Assembly: GCA_019279435.1 (NCBI GenBank)
Contig: JAAALK010000283.1
Location: forward strand, 56,897,700-56,961,699
Direction of reading: 5' to 3'
Length of the DNA: 64,000 nucleotides
DNA from: Zizania palustris
Lineage: Eukaryota > Streptophyta > Magnoliopsida > Poales > Poaceae
Positions 22,096-33,689 of the stretch are shown here, one piece after another. Numbering within the stretch: the stretch's first letter is position 1; each line of letters opens with the position of its first letter. Made by a program: the position numbers and the translations under genes. The notes below the pieces were generated by a model that saw only the letters and a list, made by a program, of their open reading frames with translations, was not told the origin of the DNA and searched no databases.

Positions 22096-24285
22096 CTAGT
22101 GTAATGTAACTTCAGAGAATATGAGAGCTACTGGCCGGTCTCAATTAATTCATTTTGTATATCTCTAATATCTCTTCACATCTCTTTGATTGGGATTTGC
22201 AAATTGAAACTATATATATACCCAAATGTTTCCATGCTAGAAGTTGCTTAGATTAGATGATTTCGCTGATGTGACAATATATTATTATATGTAGAGGAAT
22301 TTTTGCATGATGTAGGTTGTCAAACCTATTAATCATGTTAACTTGATGCACAATCCAAGTATATGGTATATAACACCACAATTTGATTTTTTAATGGTAT
22401 TAATTTAACAATAGAGAATCAACCAAAGATGTAAATTATATAAGAAATAAATCGCTAAACAAATCTCAACAAATGTCGAAGATAGCAATTTGTATAAATA
22501 TGTAGCAATTTGTATACAGTTGTAATCTACTCTCTAACATAATTTTATTGCTAGATTAGATCTAATTATAGAGAAAAAAAATAAAAGACATAATTTTCTT
22601 AAATTTTACCAATACATATAAATACCATCACAGAATCGAATTGGAGTCAAGCCAAACACTTTCCTGAGGAGTGGATCTCATTGAGAGTACTCTAAAAAAA
22701 TTAATTGGGTTGTGGAGAAGGGTCTAGTCAGTTTTAAATGCTCCACTCCAGCTTCAGTATGGATTTTAGGATCCAGAGCTTTATCAAATAAACCCTTTAA
22801 GTCATTTGTGATCAACACGGATTTTAAATAAGAGGTTATAATAGCTCTTGCAAATGTTTGGTTCACTCCAATCTCTTATTAGAGAACATGGGGTACGAGA
22901 GAGAGGGAAGAGCGATCCGAAATATATTATTGAACTATCCATCTATTTATATTAGGAAAAAGTTACCTGATGCAATAAAGATTCATTTAGTACAAAAAGT
23001 CATCTTGTTTTGCTCTTCTGTCACGCGTTAACAATGACTTAACCACATTGTCATGAGTGTATGCATGTAGTATTATAGTTCCACGTTTTGTTCATTTAGT
23101 TCTTCGATGGATCCTCCCAAAGAAGCAGCTAAGAAACTATGCATGCATGCTTACTAAATTAATGGTGTGCCTAGCTACCTCTTATTCATGCAATCCGGCC
23201 AACATCTTAATTGCTTCACAATATTACCCTCATCATGTTTATGTTTACGTTTGCTGCATGCACTAAATACACATTAAAAGTGTACTGGTCATTGGCTAAT
23301 ATAATTATGTAATATATGAATGCTTTATATCACACTTATAATAACAATTTGACACACTCATGATCAAATTGTTTTATTTATGATGTCGTAGTTTACATGT
23401 GTACCAAGATTATATATATATATATTGTAATCTTATGTTAGAGGTGGTAATAATGTGCTACGACTCAGTAGCCTTTCAGGGTCCAACTTAGCGTTTATAA
23501 ATTTTTAGATCAAAAACATATCTAAAAACTAACCCCAAACCTTTTTGACCAATCCTTATAATTTGTAGGCTAAAAAATTGGGAATTTGGCCCATCCGTGT
23601 GTAGCATCTTGCAAAAAAAATTATTCAGTATTATTAATGCAAAATTATCTCTTCATAATGATACTAATACTAGAGGGTATTTAAAACAATTCACTTATTA
23701 TATAGGTGTGGTTCAGCTTGAATGGCTACTAATCTGGTGTGACCAAATAATTTCGCCAAAGGACAATGGGATATAAAAGAAGATTTTCTGATCTTGTTGT
23801 TCGTGATAAAATAAAAAGTGAGCAAACGTCCAAACACTGAATTTGTGGTCGATGTAATTCTCTGATACAGTAATACCGCTATACTTATTTCTTCTAAAGA
23901 TAGTTCAGAATAGCAGCAAGATATTACTATGGTACCTCATTTTCTACACAAACCAATGCATCTTTCCCCTTCACCCCTATTGACGGTCTTTTTTTAATTA
24001 ATTGTATTATGTTTCCGACCAACAATACCAACAACAACAGTGGCTACTTTTTATAAACATGGGAGAATTTCAGGCACGAAAAAACAACTCATAGCTTTTG
24101 CAATTGAAATTTTTTCCAAATGTAATGCACAATACAATTATACGAGAACAGTGAAATACATATCTTAAAGAAAATTAATTTAATAGCAATAATGCGATGA
24201 CAAATTCAAGATATAACAAAAAACTGCTAACTATTCTAAACTATAGTAGGAGAAATTCTAATCCATCATGCACTGCATTCAACCG
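22096..24285. repeat. Array unit: RING-gene 3' flank and flank copy S2
   Basis: 22096-22440 matches the sequence downstream of the RING pseudogenes (35450-35650 and 40860-41200), for example ATATTATTATAT with GAGGAA and TGGTGTAGGT-type words. 22800-24280 is a long flank copy. It carries GTGATCAACACGGATTTTAA at 22809, TTTGGTTCACTCCAATCTCT near 22857 and GGTACCTCATTTTCTACACA near 23931. No intact gene. Confidence 0.7.
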
Positions 24286-25045
24286 CGCTTAAGTTCATTG
24301 TCGCAGAACTGGCGGTACTCAGCGATGTCACCGACTTTCTTGCACACCTCGATCATGATGACCTCTGCGTTAGCTCGAACACCTTGGTAGAGATGGCAAG
24401 CACGCCCATCTGCCTGTTCTTGGTCGCTTCGATGCTCACCTGACAGTCCTTGGTTCGGGTCATGAAGCTAACCATTCCGGCGATCTCCTCTAGCTTGGAG
24501 ATGATCACGGACACCGAAGCGTCAGACACGAACCGCATCTTCTCATCGCGCTCCTTGAAAAGGTCAAACAAGTTGAAGCTCGGCGAGGACATGATGATGT
24601 CAAACGCGTTAAGCTCCTGAGTCGCCGCATGCACGGTTGGAAGGAAACATTATTGACCATGCACTCGAGCTCAGTTAGAGCCGGTGCAGATGCCGAGGTG
24701 TGCATGACCCCTGTACCACGGAGCGTGTGGACGACTGAAGAGGAAGATTCTAACGTTGACGGCGAGGGCGGGAACATGTCATCGGAGTCGGAGTCATCCA
24801 ACTCCAGCTTATCGGAGCCGTTGAGCTTGTGCAGGCGGTCGTTGTTGTCAACGTAGTAGCTAACCTCCTTGAAGCCCATCTTGAACCACCTCATCTCCAT
24901 GATCTAGGGTATGCTCATCCAGCGCGCCGAGTCCGAATGGAGGACACGGTGGAGGAGACGGACGAGGTCGATGCTGAACATCGGCGAGCAGTGGTATTCG
25001 ATGCAGCAGATCAAGCGGTAAAGATTGTTGATATTGTGATCAACA
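24286..25045 (-). pseudogene. CIPK pseudogene fragment A (C-terminal kinase lobe, NAF domain, tail)
   Basis: Reading the minus strand, blocks follow in CIPK order: NNLYRLICCIEYHCSPMFS and IDLVRLLHRVLHSDSARWMS (end of the kinase domain), an in-frame TAG, IMEMRWFKMGFKEVSYYVDN, an Asp/Ser-rich linker, the NAF block LNAFDIIMSSPSFNLFDLF, MRFVSDASVSVIISKLEEIA, and the tail EYRQFCDNELK. The NAF (FISL) motif is the CBL-binding and autoinhibitory site of calcium-regulated CIPK kinases. The N-terminal ATP-binding lobe is absent. A frameshift separates the linker from the NAF block and another precedes the tail. The copy is dead. Confidence 0.85.
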
Positions 25046-26299
25046 CGGATTTTAAATAAGAAGTTATAATAGCTCTTGCAAATGTTTGGTTCACTCCAAT
25101 CTCTTATTAAAGAACATGGGGTATGAGAGAGAGGGAAGAGTGATCCGGAATATATTATTGAACTATCCATCTATTTATATTAGGAAAAAGTTACCTGATG
25201 CAATAAAGATTCATTTAGTACAAAAAGTCATCTTGTTTTGCTCTTCTGTCACGCGTTAACAATGACTTAACCACATTGTCATGAGTGTATGCATGCAGTA
25301 TTACAGTTCCACGTTTTGTTCATTTAGCTCTTCGATGGATCCTCCCAAAGAAGCAGCTAAGAAACTGTGCATGCATGCTTACTAAATTAATGGTGTGCCT
25401 AGCTACCTCTTATTCATGCAATCCGACCAACAGCTTAATTGCTTCACAATATTACCCTCATCATGTTTATGTTTACGTTTGCTGCATGCACTGAATACAC
25501 ATTCAAAGCGTACTGGTCATGGGCTAATATAATTATGTAAGATATGAATGCTTTATATATCACACTTATAATAACAATTTGACACACTTATGATCAATTT
25601 TTTTTATTTATGATGTCGTAGTTTACATGTGTACCAAGATATATATATATATATATATATTGTAATCTTATGTTAGAGGTGGTAATAATGTGCTACGACT
25701 CAATAGCCTTTCATGGTCCAACTTAGCGTTTATAAATTTTTAGATGAAAAACATATCTAAAAATTAATCCTAATAATTTGTTGGCTAAAAAATTGGGAAT
25801 ATGGCCCGTCCGTGTGTGGCATCTTGCAAAAAAAAATATTCAGTATTATTAATGCAAAATTATCTCTTCATAATGATACTAATACTAGAGTGTATTTAAA
25901 ACAATTCACTTATTCTATAGGTGTGGTTTAGCTTGAATGGCTACTAATCTGGTGTGACCAAATAATTTCGCCAAAGGACAATGAGATATCAAAGAAGATT
26001 TTTTGATCTTATTTGTTCGTGCTAAAACAAAAGGCGAGCAAATGTCCAAACACTGAATTTGTGGTTGAGATTTTCTGATTTTGTTTGTTCGTGCTAATAC
26101 TACTATTTATTTCTTCAAAAGATAGTTTCATAATAGCACCAAGATGTTATTGCAGTACCTCGTTTTCTCCAGAAACTACTACACCTTTCCACTTTATCCC
26201 TATTGAATTCTTTTTTCATCAATTATATTATATTTCCTACCAATAACAACTGCCTTTTGATAATCATGGGAGAATTTCACACACATCAGTTTACAATTC
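25046..26299. repeat. Array flank copy S3
   Basis: Near-identical to 22810-23990 and 42406-43500 over more than 1 kb, including a TA microsatellite (25639-25661). Interrupted at 26303 by the large CACTA element, which separates it from 33109 onward. Confidence 0.8.
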
Positions 26300-26338
26300 T
26301 TACACTACAAGAAAACAGGAAATTTTCGTAGGCAATTT

Positions 26339-26490
26339 TAACTTCCGTCGGCTTTCGGAAATGCCGACGGAAGTTAATTAACTTCCATCGGCCTAGAGGA
26401 TCCGACGGAAGTTAAAGGGCAGTTTTCCCCGCCCGGTATAAATCCCCTAACTTCCGTCAGCCAGCATTAAAGCTGACAGAAGTTAGGGGA
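26339..26490. repeat. Left subterminal repeats of the CACTA element
   Basis: About five or six copies of AACTTCCGTCGGC or its complement, some with one changed base (TTCCATCGG, TTCCGTCAGC), alternate in orientation. In En/Spm such motifs bind TNPA. Confidence 0.85.
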
Positions 26491-26895
26491 TTTATTCCCC
26501 AACTGTGCGCGCGTACAGGGAGACCTAACTCCCTGTACGCGTGCTCCCACACCCCGTCGCCGCCTCCTGCGCCCACCACCTCCCGCCGCCAACCACCGCC
26601 TCTGGCAGCCGCCGGCCGAAACCTCTGGTCGCCGCCTCCGACCGCCACCTCCCGCCGCCGCCGGCCGCCCGGTCCCACGTGCCCACCGCACGCGCCACAC
26701 CGCGCCTCCCCGCCACCTCCGGCCGCCACCGGCCACCGCCCGGTCCCACGCGCCGCCACCCGCCGCCGCCTCCCACACCGACCGCTCGCGCCGCCGCCCT
26801 GCCCGGTCCCACGCGCCGCCGCCCACCGGCCTCCCACCGCCGCCAGCCGCCCGACGGCCACCCGTCGCCGCCCGTCGTCGTTGCCCGTTGATCAA
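26487..26895. other. GC-rich segment inside the CACTA element
   Basis: A 400-bp block of very high GC with Pro/Arg- or Gly-rich open frames in several frames. It ends near TTGATCAAG|GTAAGT-like sequence (about 26890). It could be a 5' untranslated exon or captured CDS; I recognise no protein. Confidence 0.4.
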
Positions 26896-27939
26896 GTAAG
26901 TTCTGGCATATTGTTGGTGAACTCCCTGCTGCGGTGAACACGGAATTGTTGGTATATTTTAGCATGAGCTCATCTAACATCTATAAGAATATATACTCCT
27001 ATGAGAACCACTATATATATATCACTTCATACGATCCACTAATTAAACACTTAAAATCAGCATTCTTTATGTCCCTTGAGATGATTTACTAGTTAATTAG
27101 TGAACACGACGCATGACGGCGGAACAATGGCGTGGTGCCGAGGCGCGCGCGATGAGGGCGCTTGGGAGGGGGGAATTCGGCTTCGTGGCTAGGCTTCGTG
27201 GACATGGCTGTTATCACTTTGGGTTGAAGTGAAACTAAAATCCAGCATGCTGTCATCCTGGAGCTAAACCTAGCAAAAAGATTGGATATCTGGTTTTGCC
27301 AAGTAGATGTTGTTAAACATATTTTAGAGCCTAACATTATTCTAACACTTTGTTGGTATCACATAACAGAATTGCAAATATTTTGTATTACTACCAAGTA
27401 GTTCCAATCAAACACCATTTTACTTTAGCTACTTCGGAGTTGAAAAACAAATGTTGGGTTGATCACATAAGATACAAGTGGAATCACAAGCTATTTATGC
27501 CTTTTTAACTTCATTTTAGTGGAATCACTCTTTTCTAGAGCGACTCAACTTTCTGCAATTATTATCACCTAAGCAAAAAAAATCACTTGTTGTTATTGTG
27601 TTTTTACTGCATTAGTATATATAGTGGTAGAACTAGCTTCTTGTATTCTTTATATCTTCTTAGTCCTCACTAAATTGGAATTGTTATATTCACCATCACT
27701 TTTTATTAATTTGTGGTTTGTTGACGATTTCATTACGATGATTAGTATATTATATATATGTATAATTTCTTATATATATTCTTTTCGTATGCAATTATTT
27801 ATTTGACACCAACGTAAATAGTGTAATGAAACCTATGCGTCACCCGTTTCGGACCAACATGTCTCACACGTGTCATGCGTGTTAGATCTGTAGGTCCGGA
27901 ATTGTCCCTTTTTGGACAACCTCGGAGTGGGCGACAGAG

Positions 27940-28092
27940 CATGGTCTTTATGATGAGTCATGAGTCCGAACGAGATTTCAGTGACATAACTTTGTTGTTC
28001 TCCATTGCACCACTATCAGGCGTGCAATTGGAGAACAGCGGGGTTATGCTGCTGAAATTTCGTTCGAACTCATGGCTCGTCATAAAGACCAC
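27940..28092. repeat. Long imperfect hairpin upstream of the TNP2 remnant
   Basis: Arms of about 71 nt (27940-28010 and 28021-28092) are separated by a 10-nt loop. The shared core is TGGTCTTTATGA, CATGAGT, CGAACGA, ATTTCAG, CATAAC and TGTTCTCCA. Of about 12 arm differences most are T/C or G/A in the direction that gives G-U pairs in the plus-strand RNA. Confidence 0.85.
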
Positions 28093-28217
28093 GTTCTATT
28101 GGTCACTCTTGGGTGGGTTTAGGACCTATCTTTTCCTATAGACATAGGGACATGATATATAGAAAATGTCTAGTACTTATGACGCATTCTCGATTGAATG
28201 AATGTTTTGCCTATAGA

Positions 28218-29895
28218 ATGGCTGAGGACGACCGACGGTGGATGTATAGTGGTTGGATGAAAAGTGGAGCTCACACGAGGGAGTGGGTAATCAACGCTGA
28301 GAAATTTGTTGATCGTGCATTCGCTTTGACAACAAACACTGGCGCGAGGTGCCCATGCATGAAGTGCAGAAATTCTCGTTGGCAAGACAAGAAGATGTTG
28401 TCATTGCATATTTGCAAATATGGTTTCGTGCCAGGTTATGAAGTTTGGTCTTTTCACGGTGAGACAGGCCGTGAAAAAACGGTATTAGTAGTGGAAGAAG
28501 AAGATGATAGCGTTGCTGACGATAGGATGGATGTGATGCTTGATGCTATACGACCGAAGTTTGAATCAAACCCTGAGGATCCTGCAACATCGGAGGTTCA
28601 AAAGTTTTTCGACATCCTTCGAGCTTCAGAAGAGCCATTGCATGAGCACACCACCGTAAGCGTTCTCACTTTCGTGACTCGTATTATGGCTATTAAGTCA
28701 AAGTTTGCATTTTCAAACAATTTTTATAAGGAGATCTTGAATCTGATCAGCGATATCCTTCCTAAGAACCATAAGGTGCCGAAAGACATGTACCAGTCAA
28801 AGAAAATGCATTTTGCTCTCGGTATGGAGTATGAGAAGATTGATGTGTGTCGAGATAATTGTATGATGTTCTGGAAAGAACATAGTAATGGTGTGAAATG
28901 CTTAAAATGTGGTAAACCGAGATTCGTAGAGGTCGTAAATGAAGACGGAGAGAAGGTGACGACAGAGGTTGATCATATGCAACTTTGTTACATGCCTCTT
29001 ACACCTCGGGTGAAACGATTGTTTCTCTCAAAGAAAACCGCTAGACATATGCGATGGCATAAAGAAGGTGTACGTGAGAATAATCAAGTAATGGTGCACC
29101 CATCTGATGGTGAGGCATGGAAGGCTCTAGATGATTTTGATGTAGACTTTGCTAGTGATGCAAGGAATGTTCGCATCGGGTTGGCAATAGATGGATTCAC
29201 GTCTTTCAATGTAACCACATCGTCGTACTCTTGTTGGCCTGTGTTTGCTATTCCATACAACCTTCCACCTTCGTTTTGTATGAAATATGAATTTATGTTC
29301 CTGTGTCTCATTATACCCGGTCCAGAGCATCCTGGAACATGATGTTAATGGTTTCCGCTTCCGTTCAACTATTTTTGAAGGATATCGACCTCTAGCGGCA
29401 ACAACTAATACTAGAGTTGTTACAAGGGTCATTGATGGACAAGGACACAAAACTATGTATTATGGAATCATCAAAAATATAACCGAGTACAATTTTGTTG
29501 GGAATAAGGAGATTAAAGTAGTCTTCTTCGATTGTGATTGGTTTGACCCTAAACATGGTACTCGTGAAAACTAATTTGGGATGGTTGAAGTCAAACACGC
29601 GGAACAATTATGGGGTTGCGATAATTTTGTCCTTGCTCACCAAGTCGAGCAAGTGTATTATATGCCATACCCATGTGAAAAACTAAGTGGTTGGTGGGTA
29701 GTCTACAAAGTGAATCCTCGGGAACATCTACACACCCCTAGTGATGGCGCTTATCAATTGGAGGTTGAAGAGGTCGATGAGGTTTACCAAGATGATGAAT
29801 TGCCGACTTCGTTTAATGTAGAGTCAGAATCGTCGACATATTCTTTTCTCGGTGATTCTAATGATGTAGCAGTTCCCGAGAAAAGAAAAAAGTAG
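28218..29895 (+). pseudogene. TNP2-like CACTA transposase, internally deleted and frameshifted
   Basis: The start MAEDDRRWMYSGWMKSG begins the plant transposase-associated domain, with Cys motif CPCMKCRNSRW and HICKYGFVPGY. It continues into the N-terminal part of the tnp2 domain, ending at KYEFMFLCLIIPGPEHPG near 29335. There the frame stops. The following frame (from about 29330) begins in the C-terminal DUF4216-type region: FRFRSTIFEGYRPLA and KVVFFDCDWFDP. A stop at 29572 interrupts it before FGMVEVKHAEQLW and the acidic tail to 29895. The central catalytic part of tnp2 is missing. It is not functional. Confidence 0.85.
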
Positions 29896-30062
29896 CATGG
29901 CGTGCTTTGGGGAGAAAAGGACAAATTAATCCTGATTTTGATGATAATTGACAAGTAATTGTTTTCATACATGCATATGCAATATACTTCATATTAATTA
30001 CATGTTTTTCATAGGTTCAAACCTTCTTTACTAATAAATTCTCGTTTGTGCTTGTTTTGAAC

Positions 30063-31905
30063 AGGATGTCGAAAAATGTGAAGAGTGTCACGAGGAAGCT
30101 CTTCCGCTTGGGGAGTACATCGGTGAGTACTCCAGCTAGTACACCGATGAGTCAGGAGGACACCCTATTCTAGGGTAGTTCCTCTTCTTCAAACAGACGT
30201 CGTCAAGAGCAGCTCCTGAGATGCATAAATCCGACATTAATTGGTCAGCCTATTGCATTTCAACTGGATGATGAGGTAACTTTCAGATTGATTTTTATGC
30301 CAGTTATAAACTATTACTAATTGTTTCAATACTATTTTGTAGGAAGAAGAACACTTGGAGAGTGCGGGTCACGAGGATGATCTGGTGGGTGGGGGTAGGA
30401 GGGGGATGTACCGGAGGGTGCGTCGTAGGGGGATGAACCGAACGGTGCGGGGCAGGGGGATGACCCGGAGGGTGCGGGTCAGGAGGAGGGGGTTGAGGCT
30501 TTCGGGTCCTTAGTATCTTTTAGGACGAGCCACCTGGTCGCCCCACCAGTAGTCTCTTCCGGTGGAGCCAAGATCGAGATTACGCATGTAGGTGACGGGT
30601 AAGTCTAATACTCTTATGTTGTTTTGCTTTTTTCAAAAAATTTCTTTCAGTAAACTGACTTTATTTATTATGTATTTCTAGATCTTGGATTGACTCTCGG
30701 TTTGACAGCACTTTGAGGGTTAGGCAGGTTAACCAGATATTGGGTAACCTGTGTCATCTGCACTACCCAGGGCTGCTGACAATGTCGACCGGTGAGCGGG
30801 TTCTATGCCAGACATGGGACCAGTACCGGTTTGCTCCTGACGGGCGCCACAGAACTGCTCAGGGGGCGGTGTCTCATGACTTTTGGGTATGTGTTTTTTC
30901 AATCTTCTTTTAGTTTTAACACAAAGCTTTTTGAGTTACAGCACTTTACTAATCATGACTTTTGTAGTTACGCTTTTGCTTGCCAGAAGTCGGCAATCAC
31001 CATAATCATGCCCTTCAAGTCTTCAACAACAATGCACACAAGGTGGTGAAGGACGCTATTTCGTATGCCCGCATTCAAGCGAACAATGCTTACTACAAGG
31101 AGAAGCTAGGGCAACGAATGAGCAAGGCAACGGGTGCATCCACAATATATTTGACTGAAGAACAATACTGTTCGGTAAACAATTCTAACTTTTTAAATCT
31201 TCGATTGTTGAGATTTGTTGTCATATAATACAAATAGCATCTCTGTTTAGGTGAGGATTCCGTGGTTTGCAAACCGCGAGGATGCATATTTCGAATTCTG
31301 CAAGATTTGGTCTTCAGCTGCATTCAAGAAGACTTCCGAGCAGAAAAGACAATGCCGCGGGACGGATCCAAAGCACAGATATGGTGTCGATGGACATATT
31401 CGCCACGCTAAACACATGGTAAGACCTCCTTCTGTCACTCTCTATCTATAGATACATTGTAATGCGACTAACTCATTTCTATTGTACAGGAAGCTAAATC
31501 TAGCAACATGCCAAGTGACATAGAGGTGTATACCTATGGTCACAAATGAAGCGATCCTACACAGCCAGATTTCTTGTGTAGCCAGACAGCCACAGACCAT
31601 TTGGTGAGATGTTAGCAATGTTAAGAGTTTGCGTAATTTCATTTTTCTCCGTCTAATCGGACATGTTGTTTTTTGTAGGCGCAGTATGGTGAACACATGG
31701 CTCGACTCCATGGAGAAAACTATGATTGGCGGAGAGAACCTGTCGACCAAATGGCCGTGTACTCCAACGGAGGTGGAAAAAGCCATGAACGGTGAGACAG
31801 TGTTTTTATCAATGTTTTGTGTATGGTATTGTGATGGTAACTAACTCATTCAATGTTGCAGGTACTCCATGTTCAATGGAGTTATTGACTCGAGAGCGGT
31901 GAGAG
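30063..31905 (+). pseudogene. TNPA / Ptta-type En/Spm accessory transposon gene, decayed
   Basis: A likely start MSKNVKSVTRKLFRLGSTS at 30063 hits a TAG at about 30171. Later exon-like blocks are spaced by GT-AG introns: LRVRQVNQILGNLCHLHYPG and WDQYRFAPDGRHRTAQGA (about 30714-30885), then NHHNHALQVFNNNAHKVVKD to GASTIYLTEEQYCS (about 30985-31176), then VRIPWFANREDAYFEFCKIW to RYGVDGHIRHAKHM (31250-31418). This order fits the plant transposase Ptta/En/Spm family that binds subterminal repeats. Stops and short frames beyond 31500 indicate decay. Exon limits are approximate. Confidence 0.7.
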
Positions 31906-32744
31906 CTCAGAAGTCAGCTTAGTTGTCGCAGAGCTCCGTCGGAGTTGGCTCCAGCCATCGTCGCTCAGAAGAAAACCCGGAGGTGGTTCGGCTGAGGGAG
32001 GAAATGAGGCGGCGCGATGAGCACAGTAGGCAACAACAAGAGTACTATACCGCCTGCTTAGCACAACAACATGTGATGATCCAAGTAAGTTTAGTTTACA
32101 GTGTTGCAGTTAAAAAGTATTCAGAAATAGGTTTAGAACTAACTGATTACATTACAACATGTGTATCAACTAGCCCAGCAGCATGGTGGATTTGACATGT
32201 CCTTGTTCCAACCACTACCTCCCCTGCCACCACCACTACCTCCTACATCACCCGAGGTACCTCCTTACATATTGTTACTTCAGATACTTAAGTTAGCGTT
32301 TAGAAGGGTAGTTGAGTTCATTCTATAATTTTATCTATTTCATCATAGTTTCCGTACGCCTGGTCAGGATGGAGCCTCCGGGTCAAATGTGGATGAAGAG
32401 GGAGGCGATGGCGGCGCCCACGACACAAATGTGGGCGATCAGTGAGTATATGGACAAATGTGACTTTGTATGTGGCTCTCGCTGTGTTATGTGACTTTGT
32501 ATGTGAATTTGGATGTTATATGTGAATTCGGATGTGTACTGTGACTTTGGATGTGAATTCAGTTATATTATGTGATTTTGGATGTGATGTGTGAAGTTTG
32601 GATGTGAATTTAGATGTGAGATTGATTTTGGATGTTATATGTGAAGTTTGAATGTGATTTTGGATGTTATATGTGAATGTGATTGAAATTGTGGTTGGAT
32701 GTGAGTGTGAGTAGAGGAACCAGAGAAAAACAAAAAAAAATACA

Positions 32745-33090
32745 AGCTAACTTCCGTCGGCTTTGACCACAGCCGACGGAAGTTAGCTGCTTTCGGCCAC
32801 GTGGGCAGAAAGGCTAACTTCCGTCGGCTAGGGCTAAAGCCGATGGAAGTTAGGAGCCCCTAACTTCCGTCGGCCAGGTTGGCCGAAGGAAGTTAGCGCC
32901 CCTTTGTTGACGTGGCAGAGTTCGGCGCTAACTTCCGTCGGCCACGTGAAACCGACGGAAGTTAGCTAACTTCCATCTACTCGCTTCCGTCGGCCAAATG
33001 CCGACAGAAGTTAGCCTTTTGCCGACGAAAGTTAGCTTCTTCCGTCGGGAAAGGGCTAACTTCCGTCGGCTTTGGCCAACGGAAGTTGCC
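32745..33090. repeat. Right subterminal repeats of the CACTA element
   Basis: About a dozen copies of AACTTCCGTCGGC and its complement, several arranged as short palindromes around 6-15 bp spacers, with scattered changes (GCCGATGGAAG, TCCATCTACTC). Confidence 0.9.
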
Positions 33091-33108
33091 TGGATTGTTG
33101 TAGTGTTA

Positions 33109-33519
33109 GCATCATTTTGTTAGAAAATATCCTCTAGTTATGCAAATAAAAGACAATAATAGATGCCACTTTATTTATACATTAAGGTTTTGTACTTCTC
33201 CATCTTGCAAAGAATTGAGATTTAGAGCAGATGATTTTAAATTGTACATGATGGGCAACAACATGGAGATACAGAAACACAACACTTGTCAAAAGTTAAA
33301 GTTTGAAAACAACAATTTATATCTTTTGCAATTGATAATTTTCCCAAATGTAATGCACAATTATGTGAGAAAAGTGTAATACATATCATAGAATAAGCTA
33401 ATTTAGCAAAAACTATCCTAAACTAGACTAGTATACAATTAAAGACAATTAGATCAATCTCTGATACTTTTATGCCAGAAAAGATCAATGCTTTTAATCT
33501 AATCCATTATACAGTTGTT
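33109..33519. repeat. Continuation of array unit after the CACTA insertion
   Basis: Resembles 24070-24280 and 41390-41590 (TTTGCAATTGA, CCAAATGTAATGCACAAT, GAATACATATC-type words). No gene. Confidence 0.6.
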
Positions 33520-33685
33520 TCAACGGCGCCCGTGCGATCGCAGACCTCGGACGGTAGGTCGAGACCATCAACGACATAGCGTAGGTCGGGCATAAGTTTA
33601 TTGTTGTAGAACTGATGGTCAGTAAAGTTCTTAACTTTGAGGTTGCCATACTTGTCGACTTGTCGACAAGGAGGTTCTAATATCT
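33520..33685 (-). pseudogene. CIPK pseudogene fragment D: catalytic-loop piece joined to C-terminal tail
   Basis: The minus strand gives NLLVDK, a short tandem CTTGTCGA slip, GNLKVKNF, then FYNNKLMPDLRYVVDGLDLP. The first block is the kinase catalytic-loop region (PEN-LLVD-GNLKVSDF in CIPKs). The second is the C-terminal tail seen in the other copies. About 250 intervening residues, including the NAF domain, are missing. An acceptor-like TATTAG precedes NLLVDK, at the position of an intron in intron-rich CIPKs. Confidence 0.65.
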
Positions 33686-33689
33686 CATG

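Larger units (their letters stand above)
26303..33105 (+). mobile_element. CACTA (En/Spm-type) transposon, both termini present, 6.8 kb
   Basis: The left terminus is CACTACAAGAAAACAGGAAA at 26303. The right terminus ends TTGTTGTAGTG at 33105, reading inward as CACTACAACAA. A 3-bp duplication TTA flanks it (26300-26302 and 33106-33108). Inverted and direct copies of the AACTTCCGTCGGC motif lie at 26339-26490 and 32745-33090. Inside are a GC-rich segment (26487-26890), a large hairpin (27940-28092), and decayed TNP2-like and TNPA-like genes. The transposase genes are broken, so it would move only with help from a related element. Confidence 0.92.

Noticed and set aside
26457..26980. Gly/Arg-rich and Pro-rich frames in the CACTA element
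   Set aside because: All frames are open because of extreme GC bias; no conserved motif.
27089..27337. Short frame with a kinase-like GRGEFGFVARLRG on the plus strand near 27150
   Set aside because: Too short, no following kinase motifs, and within the CACTA element.
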